DNA of 64,000 nt from Rotaria sp. Silwood1 (lineage: Eukaryota; Rotifera; Eurotatoria; Philodinida; Philodinidae), in assembly GCA_905250075.1 (NCBI GenBank), contig CAJNOP010000312.1, positions 1 through 64,000 of the forward strand. The letters run 5' to 3'. The translations under genes were made by a program, and so were the position numbers. Within the stretch, counting starts at the first letter, position 1, and every line of letters begins with the position of its first letter. This document shows, piece by piece, positions 50,565 through 62,590 of this stretch. Under the pieces are notes generated by a model, which saw only the letters and a list, made by a program, of their open reading frames with translations, was not told where the DNA came from and ran no database searches.

Positions 50565-53327
50565 TAATATGCAAAAGTCTTTCTTTTACATTCCTATGCT
50601 GCAGTCGAACTTTTTATTTTAATTGTTTAAAGAGAAAAAAAACCTATTCATTTAACAGTTGAAATTTTCTTTTTGTAGATGAATTTTTATTTCATTTATT
50701 AGGTTAATGAACAATTGGTAACAAAAAACGTTGTAAGTTATTTAACTTAATCTGATGTTTTTATCTTGACTTTTATTCGAGAAAATATCATTATTCAACA
50801 TGAATAATTTGATCTTAAATATCAATTATAACAAAATACATAGAATTAGTTATTGTAATAATCATTCTCATTATACGATATTTTTTTTAGGAATTCTTTT
50901 TTCTTAATTACGGGATGCGTCAAGTTTTGAAAGTTTTAGAATGATTATAATTCGAACTATGTTTTTTTCAATTAATCTAGTGACATATAGAGAAGCTTGA
51001 TCATAAAATTAGAATATTCTTCTGTTGATTTATTTTATTTATACTTCAAAATAGAGATTTTAAAACAGATCAATGTATTTATAGTTAATATATCGGAAAT
51101 ATCACACTATTTGTATCCATACATGAAATCTATTGTTATATTAACGATGCTTTGTGTTTTGAGACAAGTGACAGAAATAGATTTGATTAATTAAGATAGA
51201 TCGATACCGACTGATAAGGAATAAGATGAAAATAGTCATATTATTATTTCTATCTTTAGTATGAACATCTGTTCATATCAAAGTAGAATGCCACCTTTAG
51301 ATTATATTACATCTGTCAGAGTCTGATAAAGTTTAGTTTGTTGAGAATGAAAATTTTGAATTTGTTCTTATGAAGTTTAAAGAACGGTTCAGACGGCATC
51401 ATATGAGTACATATGCTCTATGAAATTATAGACTCATTCTATTACACATCATGAAATATATTGCTTTAATTATTAATATTTCTCTTTAGTTTATTATAAG
51501 AAGTCTATGAGAGTTTTACTTTATATCTTCTATTCAAAAATTACAGTGTATTGGTAGAATTTGATGTAAATTACATATTAATTTTAAAAGTAAAGATTTT
51601 ATTATTATTGTTTTTATCTTAAAGAAACTAATGCACTTATTTCTTCGATTTGATAGATTCTCAATTACTGACACTTTTAGATACAGTTGAATATATACTA
51701 CAACATTTTACTAGTACATTTTATATATGAATTTCAGAAGAAAAAAAGCTACATTCTTTGTCTTCTCATGTCGAAAAACAAAACCTATTTAAAATCATAG
51801 AAATCTTGTTTAAATTTATATTGTTTATAAAATACAACAAACCTTCTTTAATAAACTTATTCGATTTTATGAATCATATTTAACAAAAATTTATAAAATA
51901 AAATGATGATACTTCAAAAATACGAATAGATATTACAAGAAAACAGAATTTATTTTGGAAATTAAGTATGATTTGAATCATTTTGTAATTCACTGTTTAA
52001 AGATTTGTTTGTTTTATGAGTTATTATATTTATTAAATATAAATTAAGATAAAAAATTTTTTATCATGTTTGATAAACATTTCATCTCTAATTCTTTCTC
52101 ATTTAATCATATAATCCAAATGAAAACTACGTGATCAAACATAGTAGATCAATACTAATCTTGATTATTAATCATATGTTATAATTAACAAAGAAATTCT
52201 TTTTTCTCATATTGATTTTCTTTGTTCTATCTTCCTTCGCATAATCTTCTGTGCTGTTATTATATGTAAGCTGAGCTCTATCTAAAGTTCGCTTTGTGTG
52301 CTTTGTTAATCAGAGTAAAGTCAAGATAAAATTACATAACATATCCAAAGTTTCTATCGTACAAACTAATGAAATTTATAGAGTCAACAAATATTTTCTC
52401 AAAGAATAAAACTTACCATTTAAACGAATTTGTTAGCAGGATAGTAGAAACGAACACATAGAAAAACAGCTTATAGATTACATATTTGCATACAAACAAT
52501 TATTAAGATCAAAAGCTTTAAACAACTCTTGATCTTTTGAAAAGACTTATGTCTTATTGATCAATCAAAAGCAGTGATCAAATGATCTAGACTATTCATT
52601 CATGTGCTTATAAACAGCATGTATACAGACCTTTGTTATCTCATATTGTAATTTCTCAGCCATAATCAAATTTGCATGTTATTCTATATTAAGAACTTTG
52701 AAGACCATCTCAAACAAATGATCTATAGAAGTCGAATTCTTCATATTGATTATGACCGAAAGATTCCAATTCAAAATAACGCAAGATTGAATACCTGCTA
52801 CTTATTAATACATGAATGAATGCACAAAAGCACTTGATCGCTGCTTAGGATAGACAAACAAGATCCAAATCTTTCATAAGAATAAAAGATGTTTGCAACT
52901 TTTTACCTTTGTAATTATTTGTATGGGACATTTATACAATGTTCTGTATATTAGACTCAACGATCGATGTATCAAAAAATTATAATATAAAATCAAATTT
53001 ACTGAGTTAAAAATCTGTTAACTTTTGCATTTATCTTTAAATCAAGGTATTTATCAAAACCAAGTCTTAAAATATCTATGAAAAAAATTGAATCTACACT
53101 ATAGTATAAATTACTTTTTCTTCGTATTTTTCTTTTGAATTGAACAATGCTTTCTAATGATTTATGCTGATATATTATTAATCATTCATGTCACACATCT
53201 CATATTAATTAAATATCTCATTTATTACTTATTCAGTCCAAGAAAAATACAACATAAAGAGAAAATCTAGTTTCATAAGATTCTAATAATCATCTTTTCT
53301 TTATATATACATTTTTTTTTTCGTTGT
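50565..53327. other. Gene-poor region
   Basis: About 2.8 kb of very AT-rich DNA between two plus-strand genes. No supported reading frame, RNA gene or clear repeat. Confidence 0.45.
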
Positions 53328-53417
53328 AGATTTTCATCGACAAACTATAAAACATGATTAATTAAAAAGAAAAAAAGAAAATATCCATTATCTTTCTGTT
53401 TTTTTTCTGTCTATATA

Positions 53418-56400
53418 ATGAATTCATTTTCGTCTTATCATTCATCATCATCGTCATCATCATCATCTGATAAATTATTTAAACGTTTTCGTTTATGGAA
53501 ACGTCAATATCTTCATGTTGTTATTTATACATCATTATTTTGGATATTTGTTGATGTTTTTTTTATAATGTTATTTTCTGATTGTACGAAACAAGTTGTT
53601 ATACCATGTTCATCATCATCTGTAGGAAAAGAAAGTGATATAAATAACAATATGAATTTAATTCAAGATGATTTTAAACGACATCCAAAATTTAATTTTG
53701 ATAAAAACAAAGAAAAGAATCAAACAATAGTTCACACAAATAATCTTTTAAATAAAAAAAAACTTGAAGAATCAAAAAAAAATAGTGGTAGTTTTATCGC
53801 TAAATGGTTTGGATCTGATTCAGGTTTGATATTAATTTCAAATGAAAACAGAAAAAAAAACGATAAGTTTTTATAATTGAAGGATCAAATCCATCACATT
53901 GGCCTGGTGAAGGTGGTCATGCTGTTGCTATACCATCGAATTTGAAAGATGAAGCTAAAAAACGTTTTGCAGAAAATCAATTTAATATTGTTGCATCTGA
54001 TCTTATTGCTCTTAATCGATCAATTAATGATCAAAGATCATCCAAGTTTGTTTTATTATTTTTTTGTTGAAATTTAATGGTTTTTTTTTTTTTTTTTTCT
54101 TTTAAGATGTCGATCTCATGAATTTCCACCGGATTTACCAACAACATCAATTGTAATTGTATTTCATAATGAAGGAAATTCGACTTTATTACGAACATTA
54201 ACAAGTATTGTTTCAAAGAGTCCAATTGAATATATTCATGAAATTATTATGGTTGATGATGCTAGTATTGCTAGAGGTTAATTTAAATTTATTTTTCTTT
54301 TGTTTATTAAATTCATCTTTTTTTTTTTTAATTTTTATAGAATATCTTAAAGATACATTAGAACAATTTGTTAAAGAGTTACCAGTTAAAGTTCATATTT
54401 TACGGAATAAAGAACGATTAGGTTTAATGAAATCTCGGTTAAAAGGTAAAAACAAAATAGAAAATAAAATAAATCAAGTTTTTCATATTTTGCTATTTTT
54501 TTTAAAGGTGCTGACATAGCTACAGGTGATACATTAACTTTTCTTGATGCTCATATTGAATGTTCACCTGGATGGTTGCAATATTTATTATATGAAGTCA
54601 AAAAAGATAGGTAAGAAAGTTTTTTTAATTGATCAAATTTTATGAAGTCATTTTCTTCATTGAAAAAAATATTGAATAAGAATACATGAAGAATATAACT
54701 AAGATAAGATTGATTTGAATGAGTATTTGATAATATTATCGTATTGAGGGTAATCCTGTGCTTTTCTTGGGATCTAACGTTTTGTTTTTTTGGTTTTTTG
54801 TGGGCCTTATATTGTCTGCAGTAGTCTCTATCTACTGGTGGAAGAATTACCTCCACTGACATCCGTTGTTTGAGTTCGTATTGGACTCGCACAGATGTCT
54901 CAGTGAAAATAGCAAAAGTCTAAAAGGATTCGTTTTCAATGACTTGTTTTGCTCAGTTATAATTGGTTTATTGAATTTTTGACTCATTTTTAGATATTCT
55001 CCGAAAGACCAAATAACTGAATTTTGATTCAAAATTTTGCATGTAAATGGATCTAATGACTCTAGGAATATCTGAAAAGTTACAGTCGGAAAGAATGTTC
55101 CATTGTCGAGTTATTAAATTTTCAAGTGTACTTGATTTTTGTGCCAAAGGACTATTTTTAGAAATTTAATATACTTAAGAAGAAATATTTTTTCCAGTTG
55201 AAACTTTCAGAATATTCTAACAGTCATTAGATCTACCAATAGGCGAAATTTTAGATCGAAGTATGATCATTTGATTTATGTAAGCATTTTGATTAAAGTT
55301 TTAATTTTACGAGAAACCAATCAATGAAGGAAAAAAAATCTTCTAGTACGTGTAACGCAACAATCCTCGAAGAAACTCTTCTATTGCAAAGAGGAGTTTA
55401 CTTTGAAAAGTTTTAATCTCATTCTACCATTCTATGATATGCCTTAGATGAGAATGAAATGTACTATTTATTTTTCTTTTCAGAAGTGCTGTTGTTTGTC
55501 CAATTATTGATGTGATCAATGATGATGACTTTGCTTATTTAACTGGTAGTGATATGACTTGGGTATATATTTATCTATGTGTATTTATTCAAGATAAACA
55601 TTATTTTTTGTAAATTTAGGGTGGATTTAATTGGCGATTAAATTTTCGTTGGTATTCAGTACCAAATCGAGAAGAAATTCGTCGAAATTATGATCATTCA
55701 TTACCTCTTTTGTAATATTAAAAAAATTTTTGTTTTTTGATTTTGTCAAATAATTTTTCTTATAATTAATATAGATCACCAACAATGGCTGGTGGTTTAT
55801 TTACAATAAATCGTGAATATTTTTATGAAATTGGTGCTTATGATCCTGGTATGGAAGTATGGGGTGGTGAAAATTTAGAAATGTCATTTCGTGTTTGGCA
55901 ATGTGGTGGAAAAGTTCTTATTCATCCTTGTAAGAAAATCGGAAAAAAAACTATATTTCAATAATACATTGTGTATTATAGGCAGTCATGTTGGTCATGT
56001 ATTTCGTAAACAAACTCCATATACATTCCCCGGTGGTACTGGAAAAGTTATTTTTCATAACAATAAACGTCTTGTTGAAGTATGGCTTGATAAATATAAA
56101 GATTTTGTTTATGCAATTATGCCTGGTTTGTATTTTATATTATAACAAGAGAAAAATAAGAAATTTTTCGTGAATTAATTTTTCACTAGAATTAAAAAAT
56201 GTTGATGCTGGTGATGTATCTGAACGTCTTGCACTTCGTGAACGTCTTAAATGTAAAGATTTTCGTTGGTATTTACAAAATATTTATCCTGAAAGTTCAA
56301 TGCCTGTTGATTTCCATCATGTTGGAGCCGTAAGTTTGTTTTTTTTGTTTTCAAATTTTTAAATAATTTTTTAACGTTAATTTTAATTGAAATTATTTTG

Positions 56401-58566
56401 ATATCTATTTATATTCTTTGCTCTTATCTCTCATACGAATAGTTAAAAAGTGAAACTCATGGTTGTGCCGATTCGCTCGGTCTCGACGGTGAAAATGGTA
56501 TCAATCGCGATGCAGGCATTTATCCTTGTCACAATCAAGGTGGTAATCAGGTATGTATATAAATATATTTTCTTTTTTCTACCCCATTTCAGATACATCT
56601 CGAGCCATAGTCTTGTTTAACTCTTCATTATGTGGACGGTAGTCAGAGTACGAATCGTAAGATTATACTAAGCATAGCAACTTATGTAAACCTAACGTGT
56701 TCACTCAAGACTATGGCTCATCAAGTGTGGAACAAAATGATAATAATGCATGTTCGAAAAATAATCGACCTATCTATAATTGCATGATGACCATTTTCGA
56801 TACTTTTATAATTTTAATTGAGTGCAAACATACATTTTACTTTCTTTTTTTTTTGATAATATGATTAACAGTCAAACAAGACGATAGCTGTTTAGACAAA
56901 ATAATCGATGTTCAATAGAAAAAAAAACATGTGCAAATATCTTTGAATTCAATACAAATAAAATAGAATAGCGTCAATTTTAAGAAATCAATTGACAATG
57001 AAAAGTTGCTCAAAAATTTACATTTCATGGGTAAATTTACAGATAATGAAGGTTTCTTATCGTTTTAATGTCCTTCCAGTTTTTCATTATTTCACAAAAT
57101 CTGATGTTTTATAATCTAATATGTACAATGAAGATTGCATAAAATTATTGTCTTCTAGTCGAATTGTTTGTGAATAAAATGTCGAAGATATGTAGAATGA
57201 AAGAGCTCGTTGAATTAACTATATTTAATGATGAAATATTCTGCTTCAGAAAAACTTTGGGTTTTGAACTGAACAGAAATCTGCATAATCATGCTTTAAT
57301 AGCATATTTCGCAGTATTCAACAATCGATTCGGCTAGCTCTTTCTATTTGTATTCGACATTTGAGATTTTTAAATAAAGTTTTGACAGACTAGCAAATCA
57401 TCTTAGGAAGTCTAGTCCTTTTTTTACGGGCTACGTAGAACGATTCGAAAAAAATGTTGTCTAAAAAATGAAAGACTGATATGACTTCATTGAATCATAG
57501 TAATTTCTCAAAAGATCATAAATGATTGTTGAGTCTCGAGTCACGATGGAATCTTTTCAGATTATTTCCTTCTGATTTTAACGATTTTGTTTTCTCTGTA
57601 AATAGTACATAGTGTTCAAATAAATATGCTAAAAGGATTTAGGAACTTGATTGTTTTTCAGAAGCCACAGACTTTTAGATAACTCATTCTTCGCATTTTG
57701 ATCTAAAACTTTGTAGATGTACAGAAGCCGACTAGACTAGTTCCTTTTTAAAAAATCAACAGTTTTAAACAAAACCTTTTCGAGACATCAGACTTTCAAG
57801 ATATAGATCCTTATCCATGAATAGTGTATACAACATACATTTTTTGAAAGCGTCATATCTCGAAGACACTTTGTTTAACACTTATGAATGACATTATGGA
57901 AGCTAGTTCAATCAAGTTCTCAATATGCGCAAGTTTTCAGATCAAAATTCGATAGCTGAATCAAATATTTTAGTCTTTTTAGGGTTTTTATTAGAAGTTT
58001 ACGTAGTATCTATAAGCAAAAAAACCATTGAAATCTGAAGATGCCAACTGAAGAGATTCCTTTGTATCAGTTGTATTTATTTTTTAATTTTATATATTTT
58101 TGCCGGGCATTCACTACAAGTTGCGCATTTCATTCACCATATCTGCAAGACAAAAACTTGTTCATATATGAATTAATTGATTTTTCTATAGGTTGTGGTT
58201 TATTCGAAAAAAGGTGAACTACGATTTGATGATCTGTGTATGGAAGGAAGCAAAAATAGTGTTGTAAAATTACAGAAATGTTTCGAAGGAAATCAAAAGC
58301 AAATATGGAATTATAATAATGAAGTAACTTTCTTTTGATTTAAAAATCAAAGAAAATTTCTCTTTTTAGACAAAACACATAAAACATGTTTATTCTGGCC
58401 AATGTATGACTCTAGACCAGAGTAAAGATAATGGTAAAATTCTTCTCAGTAAGTGAGACGTACGAAGAATAAATTGATAATATAACATGAAGTAATTTTA
58501 GGTCCATGTGACGAACAATACAATACAAATCAACGGTGGCATCTAGAACACGCAATGTTAACTTAG
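53418..58566 (+). CDS. Polypeptide N-acetylgalactosaminyltransferase
   Basis: Starts mucin-type O-glycosylation by moving GalNAc from UDP-GalNAc to Ser/Thr in the Golgi (GT27). Fourteen exons: 53418-53823, 53883-54045, 54107-54276, 54341-54445, 54508-54610, 55484-55562, 55620-55711, 55775-55929, 55982-56125, 56190-56329, 56443-56550, 58192-58323, 58370-58448, 58502-58566. It has a Ser-rich cytosolic tail, one signal-anchor span ([20 protein letters not shown]), a stem, then the catalytic domain: [28 protein letters not shown], the metal-binding DAH in [16 protein letters not shown], and the Gal/GalNAc motif [21 protein letters not shown] ([11 protein letters not shown] then [10 protein letters not shown]). 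A ricin-type lectin domain follows ([30 protein letters not shown]). It is a complete type II enzyme; the isoform cannot be named. Confidence 0.95.
56551..58191 (+). other. 1.6 kb intron of the GalNAc-transferase gene
   Basis: Separates the catalytic-domain exons from the lectin exons. A 14-base inverted pair (GAGCCATAGTCTTG at about 56599 and its complement near 56708) is the only structure noted; no coding signal. Confidence 0.4.
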
Positions 58567-60103
58567 TTTCAAGTGGAATTTCTTTTCTTTTTTTGTTTGA
58601 GAATGATACGCATTTTTTTTAAATTTTTAATCAAATCATACTTTTACTCATTTGCTTAAAGAATCTGTTTGTTCAAAAGTGCTCGACTTTCTATCATAAT
58701 TACACATTCCACATTTGTTTCGAATAGGTTTTTTTTTAAGAAAAAAAAAAGAAAGAGCATATGTTAATCATATTACCTAGTCGAGTTATCTATTATTTGT
58801 TATAAAATAACTCTTAACATTGCAATAAATACATCGAACGAAGAGAAAAAGAAATGAAAATCAACAAATTTATTAATTTTTTTTCTTATCATATGAAAAT
58901 GCTGCTATTGTTATTGTTTTTTTTCTTTTTGTTCGCTTCTTCTTCTGTGCTCATATGGTGAGAAAGATAAATTTTCACTTTCATTTTCTTTTTGTTTACT
59001 TTCCTTTTCATGTGTTTACCTTTGTTGGCTATCAAGTTTTCTTTTTCTTTTTTTTTAATTTAATGCTCTTGTTTTTCTTCGTGTTCTTGTAATGATTTTT
59101 GGCAAAATATATATTTATTGGAAAACAACTGATACACACATTACTGAAACTAGTTGTCATTCTCATAAAACAGCAATAATGAATTATTATTTGTATCGAA
59201 AATGATGTTCGAATGAGTGTTGTCATTAATTCAAGAACCAGAATATCTAGAAGATACTCAACAATGAAGAAAATACTAAAGATGAGAATTAGGAAAAGCT
59301 AGATGGTATAGTCTTCTGAATTGGTATATTTGAAAATACATATTTTCTCAATGAATTTTGACTTAAAACGAATCATGTCTTAGTTTTAGCATAGAACCTT
59401 TCAGAACAATAAGTGATGAATCTCTTTTCTCGACGATGAGATACTATCGACATCATCACTATAATCAAAATAGTTTTATACTTTGATCTATACGTTTAAG
59501 TATCATCTGTTTTGAATAGCACGAATAAAATATTATCAAGATAAAATAACAACCATTGAATGATTAGTTTTTCTTAAGCGAACATTCTGTCGGACAATAT
59601 CTTAATATAAATGAATTTCCAGATATTTTTGATCTTTTGTTAGGATAATTTTGGCTTGGTCTCTACCCATACTTTATGTTATTTTCTGCTTTCTCTATCA
59701 TATTATGTATAGCTATATTAAAAAATTCTTAGAGTAACTTGTCTAATTATCTAAATTATGTTTTAATTTTGTAGTTGTTATTACATATTTGTCGCTACGT
59801 AGAAAGAGATGTATATTATTTGTGTTTGTAGTTCTATGATATGTTTGGTCGTCATCGTTACATTCCAATAAAAGTCTAAAATGAACCGATGTCTTTCGTA
59901 TCCTTTATCTATTAGTGTTTATTTTAAACATGCACAAGTAAATTATAAACATTGTCACAGACTATGTCAACACACTTCTGGGTAGAAAAATTGTTTGACT
60001 TAATGTTCGCTATGATTAGATAGAATACTCGAATTGCATTTATGCCAGACTTTGGAAAAACATTTAATTCTCGTAATCTAAATTTTTTTCCTTTTTTTTA
60101 AAG
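58567..60103. other. Intergenic region
   Basis: T-rich and A-rich runs (58600-58760, 58920-59060) probably include the 3' UTR of the upstream gene. No supported gene. Confidence 0.4.
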
Positions 60104-60196
60104 ATGAAGAAATCACTTTTCATTTTCATTTTATTAGTTTACACTGTATTGATTACTGATAATGCAGAAAAATGTGACAAAGTAGGCAAAGAATAA
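60104..60196 (+). CDS. Possible short secreted peptide or first exon
   Basis: A 30-codon frame begins with a signal-peptide-like segment (MKKSLFIFILLVYTVLITD) and ends soon after a Cys. A pyrimidine run ending in AAAG lies directly before the ATG. A GTAGGC inside the frame could be a donor to further exons, none of which I can place. Low confidence because short frames like this arise by chance. Confidence 0.25.
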   Translation: MKKSLFIFILLVYTVLITDNAEKCDKVGKE

Positions 60197-60646
60197 GATT
60201 TGAAATCTTATACATCTGATCAAATTTCGCAAAACATTTGATGATTGTAAATGCAATATGATTTAAATTCTTATATCATACTATCAATGACAGAAAAAGA
60301 CTGTGAAACTATATTGTTTGTTCAAAAAAGATACATGATACTAAATTAATCATTAATTATCTTTTGCAGCATAAACAATGAACACTTAATACTGTCAATC
60401 ATGTTCAAAATGAAGATTTCGATGATACTAGTATTGTATTATCAAATAATGCCTAATATTTAAACCCTAAATCATGAAAATCTATTTGGACAACAGATGT
60501 CCATTTATTAGACATGTATTGGTTCTCTTATCCTTACGCATGGTCCTTTGTGTTGTCAATAAGATAGTTTCTTTTCCAATCAAAAATAAAAACAATATTC
60601 TTGTGTCTTTGTTACAGTTATATGCTTAAATAAAATGAGCATCAGA

Positions 60647-62590
60647 TTACATCTTCTTTTTCACGATGTTAATACTCTTTCTTACATCTTGAAGATCAGG
60701 ATGATCAGGAGGCAGTGATCGTTGTTGAATTTCAAGGGCACGTTCATAAGATTGAAGTGCTCTCGAGTAATCACCCTTGTTTCTATAAACCCAACCTATA
60801 TTGTTGTAAGCAGCAGCTAAATCAGTATGATCTGAAGGAAGCGTTTTTTGATAGATTTCTAATGCTTTTTCATGAAATGAAAGCGCCTTCGAATAGTTGC
60901 CCATGTTATCATAAACCATACCAATATTATTGTAGGAAGCAGCTAAATTAGGATGATTTGGGGGAAGATTTGTTTGGTCAATTTTTAGTACTTTTTCATG
61001 AAATGAAAGTGCCTTCGAATAGTCACCCATCTTATCATACACCAAACCAATATTGCTGTAAGAAGCAGCTAATCGAGTGTCCGTCGGAGAGAGAATTTTC
61101 TCAAGGATATTACTTGATTGTTGATAATAGGCAATGGCCTGTTGATATTCACCTTGGTTCTCCTTGACCAATCCTAGCTGGTTATAAATATCTGCTTTTT
61201 CACGATCGTTTGTTGTTTGATCAAGCAAGATATTATACAAATCTTGAGCTTTATTGAAATCTCCCTGTTTAATTAGGCAGATACCCAAACGATCCCATCC
61301 TTTTGCGTTAGGATTAGTATTCTTGTGTATCTGTTCAGTCAGTACTTGCAATTCCGGATCTTCATCACTGACTAGCATAAGATCTACTCGCCAAAGACGA
61401 TCATTGTCCATTTGTTGAATTTTACCGATACGAAATATAGAATGGATGGAGAAGAGAATTTCTTCTTCTTCAAAATAACTGACGTCACGTACATTAGCAA
61501 ATGGCGTAGATACGATGGACGGTTCAATTTTCATGACAAATAAGACACCAACAAGATCGGATGTTCTAATAGTTTGACGAATAAAATTGAACGATACTTC
61601 ACGATCCGTACTAGTCGATAAGAAATTATTAAATGATAAAAGTCCATTTTTGGTTTTGTTCAATTGATCAAAGTTTGTCTCTGACAAACCTTGACCATGA
61701 TAGACAATAAATGATTTCGAACGTGCATGCCCAGCATATTGTTCCTGATGAAGTTTAGCGATATGATTATGAAGGTCTCGAATAAAAAACCCCATGCTAA
61801 TGATAAGATCGACTTCCATCATCCGTAATGATCGATTGAGTATCGAATAAAGAAAACTTTGTTGAGTATACCACCAAATCGGAGGATGATCGTGATATTC
61901 ATGTGTCAGTTTATCGACAGCTTGAAGCGCTTTCGAGTTCTCTGCAAAAATATTGCGACAGTATGTAATAAAATCATTAAAATCTTGCTGTTCGAAATTT
62001 ATCGTTAATAAAATTTCTTTTATTATTTGTGTATACATGAACAACGAATCCAATTGTTTTAGGTTTTGTCTCGCAGTTCCATAACTAGTCGTGACAAAAC
62101 TGATTGAAATCAAGTTTTTGTCACAGTCAAGCACTGCCTGTTTAAGGGCTTTACAGATAGGTATAATATCTGTAAAGACACCTTTTATTTTCGGCCAATG
62201 TTTGGCCCATTGTTCATGCCGAGCTTGATTTCCACAAAAAATATAAATAGTATTTACTTGAGGCAAATCATGCACGATAGGAACTGTGGTTTGTCCCAAT
62301 GAACCAGAAGCAATCATAAACGCTTGTTCTTCCTTGATATTTTTGACAAAACGTACACATTCATCAACATCCGTAAATGGATTGATCATGTCAACTATTT
62401 TTTTTAATTTTGACATTGTCATTTTACATTCATCATTATTCTCTAGATCAATATTGCTGTCGAGCCAGACTAACAAAAAATTTTGAGTCATATGTACATG
62501 AAATCCTCGTCGTGGTCTTCTGTTGATATGTTTATCTGAAGCAGCAGCATCTGATGACTTTGTTGTCAACTTTTTTTTTCTGTCATCCAT
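60647..62590 (-). CDS. ADP-ribosyltransferase-like protein with TPR repeats
   Basis: Intronless 647-residue gene. Residues about 30-200 form an N-terminal domain without a name. Residues about 235-410 resemble arginine ADP-ribosyltransferases (R-S-E class): FIVYHGQGLS at 294-303, the STS block in LLSFNNFLSTSTDREVSF at 317-334, and the E-x-E region in YFEEEEILFSIHSIFRIG at 372-389. The first motif has His298 where active enzymes have Arg (usually YRG). Residues about 430-640 are TPRs of the kinesin light chain type with a 42-residue period (ASYNNIGMVYDNMGNYSKAL and two close copies), so the DNA has 126-base repeats at about 60710-61130. Such fusions are abundant in bdelloids. NAD transfer is doubtful given the His; a binding or scaffold role is possible. 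Confidence 0.88.
   Translation of the reverse strand: MDDRKKKLTTKSSDAAASDKHINRRPRRGFHVHMTQNFLLVWLDSNIDLENNDECKMTMSKLKKIVDMINPFTDVDECVRFVKNIKEEQAFMIASGSLGQTTVPIVHDLPQVNTIYIFCGNQARHEQWAKHWPKIKGVFTDIIPICKALKQAVLDCDKNLISISFVTTSYGTARQNLKQLDSLFMYTQIIKEILLTINFEQQDFNDFITYCRNIFAENSKALQAVDKLTHEYHDHPPIWWYTQQSFLYSILNRSLRMMEVDLIISMGFFIRDLHNHIAKLHQEQYAGHARSKSFIVYHGQGLSETNFDQLNKTKNGLLSFNNFLSTSTDREVSFNFIRQTIRTSDLVGVLFVMKIEPSIVSTPFANVRDVSYFEEEEILFSIHSIFRIGKIQQMDNDRLWRVDLMLVSDEDPELQVLTEQIHKNTNPNAKGWDRLGICLIKQGDFNKAQDLYNILLDQTTNDREKADIYNQLGLVKENQGEYQQAIAYYQQSSNILEKILSPTDTRLAASYSNIGLVYDKMGDYSKALSFHEKVLKIDQTNLPPNHPNLAASYNNIGMVYDNMGNYSKALSFHEKALEIYQKTLPSDHTDLAAAYNNIGWVYRNKGDYSRALQSYERALEIQQRSLPPDHPDLQDVRKSINIVKKKM
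60710..61130 (-). repeat. 126-base tandem coding repeats (TPR)
   Basis: Three and a half units, each coding one 42-residue TPR, have DNA similarity high enough to suggest recent duplication or gene conversion, for example the repeated GAAAGCGCCTTCGAATAGT-like blocks at about 60880, 61006 and the diverged copy near 60755. Confidence 0.75.
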
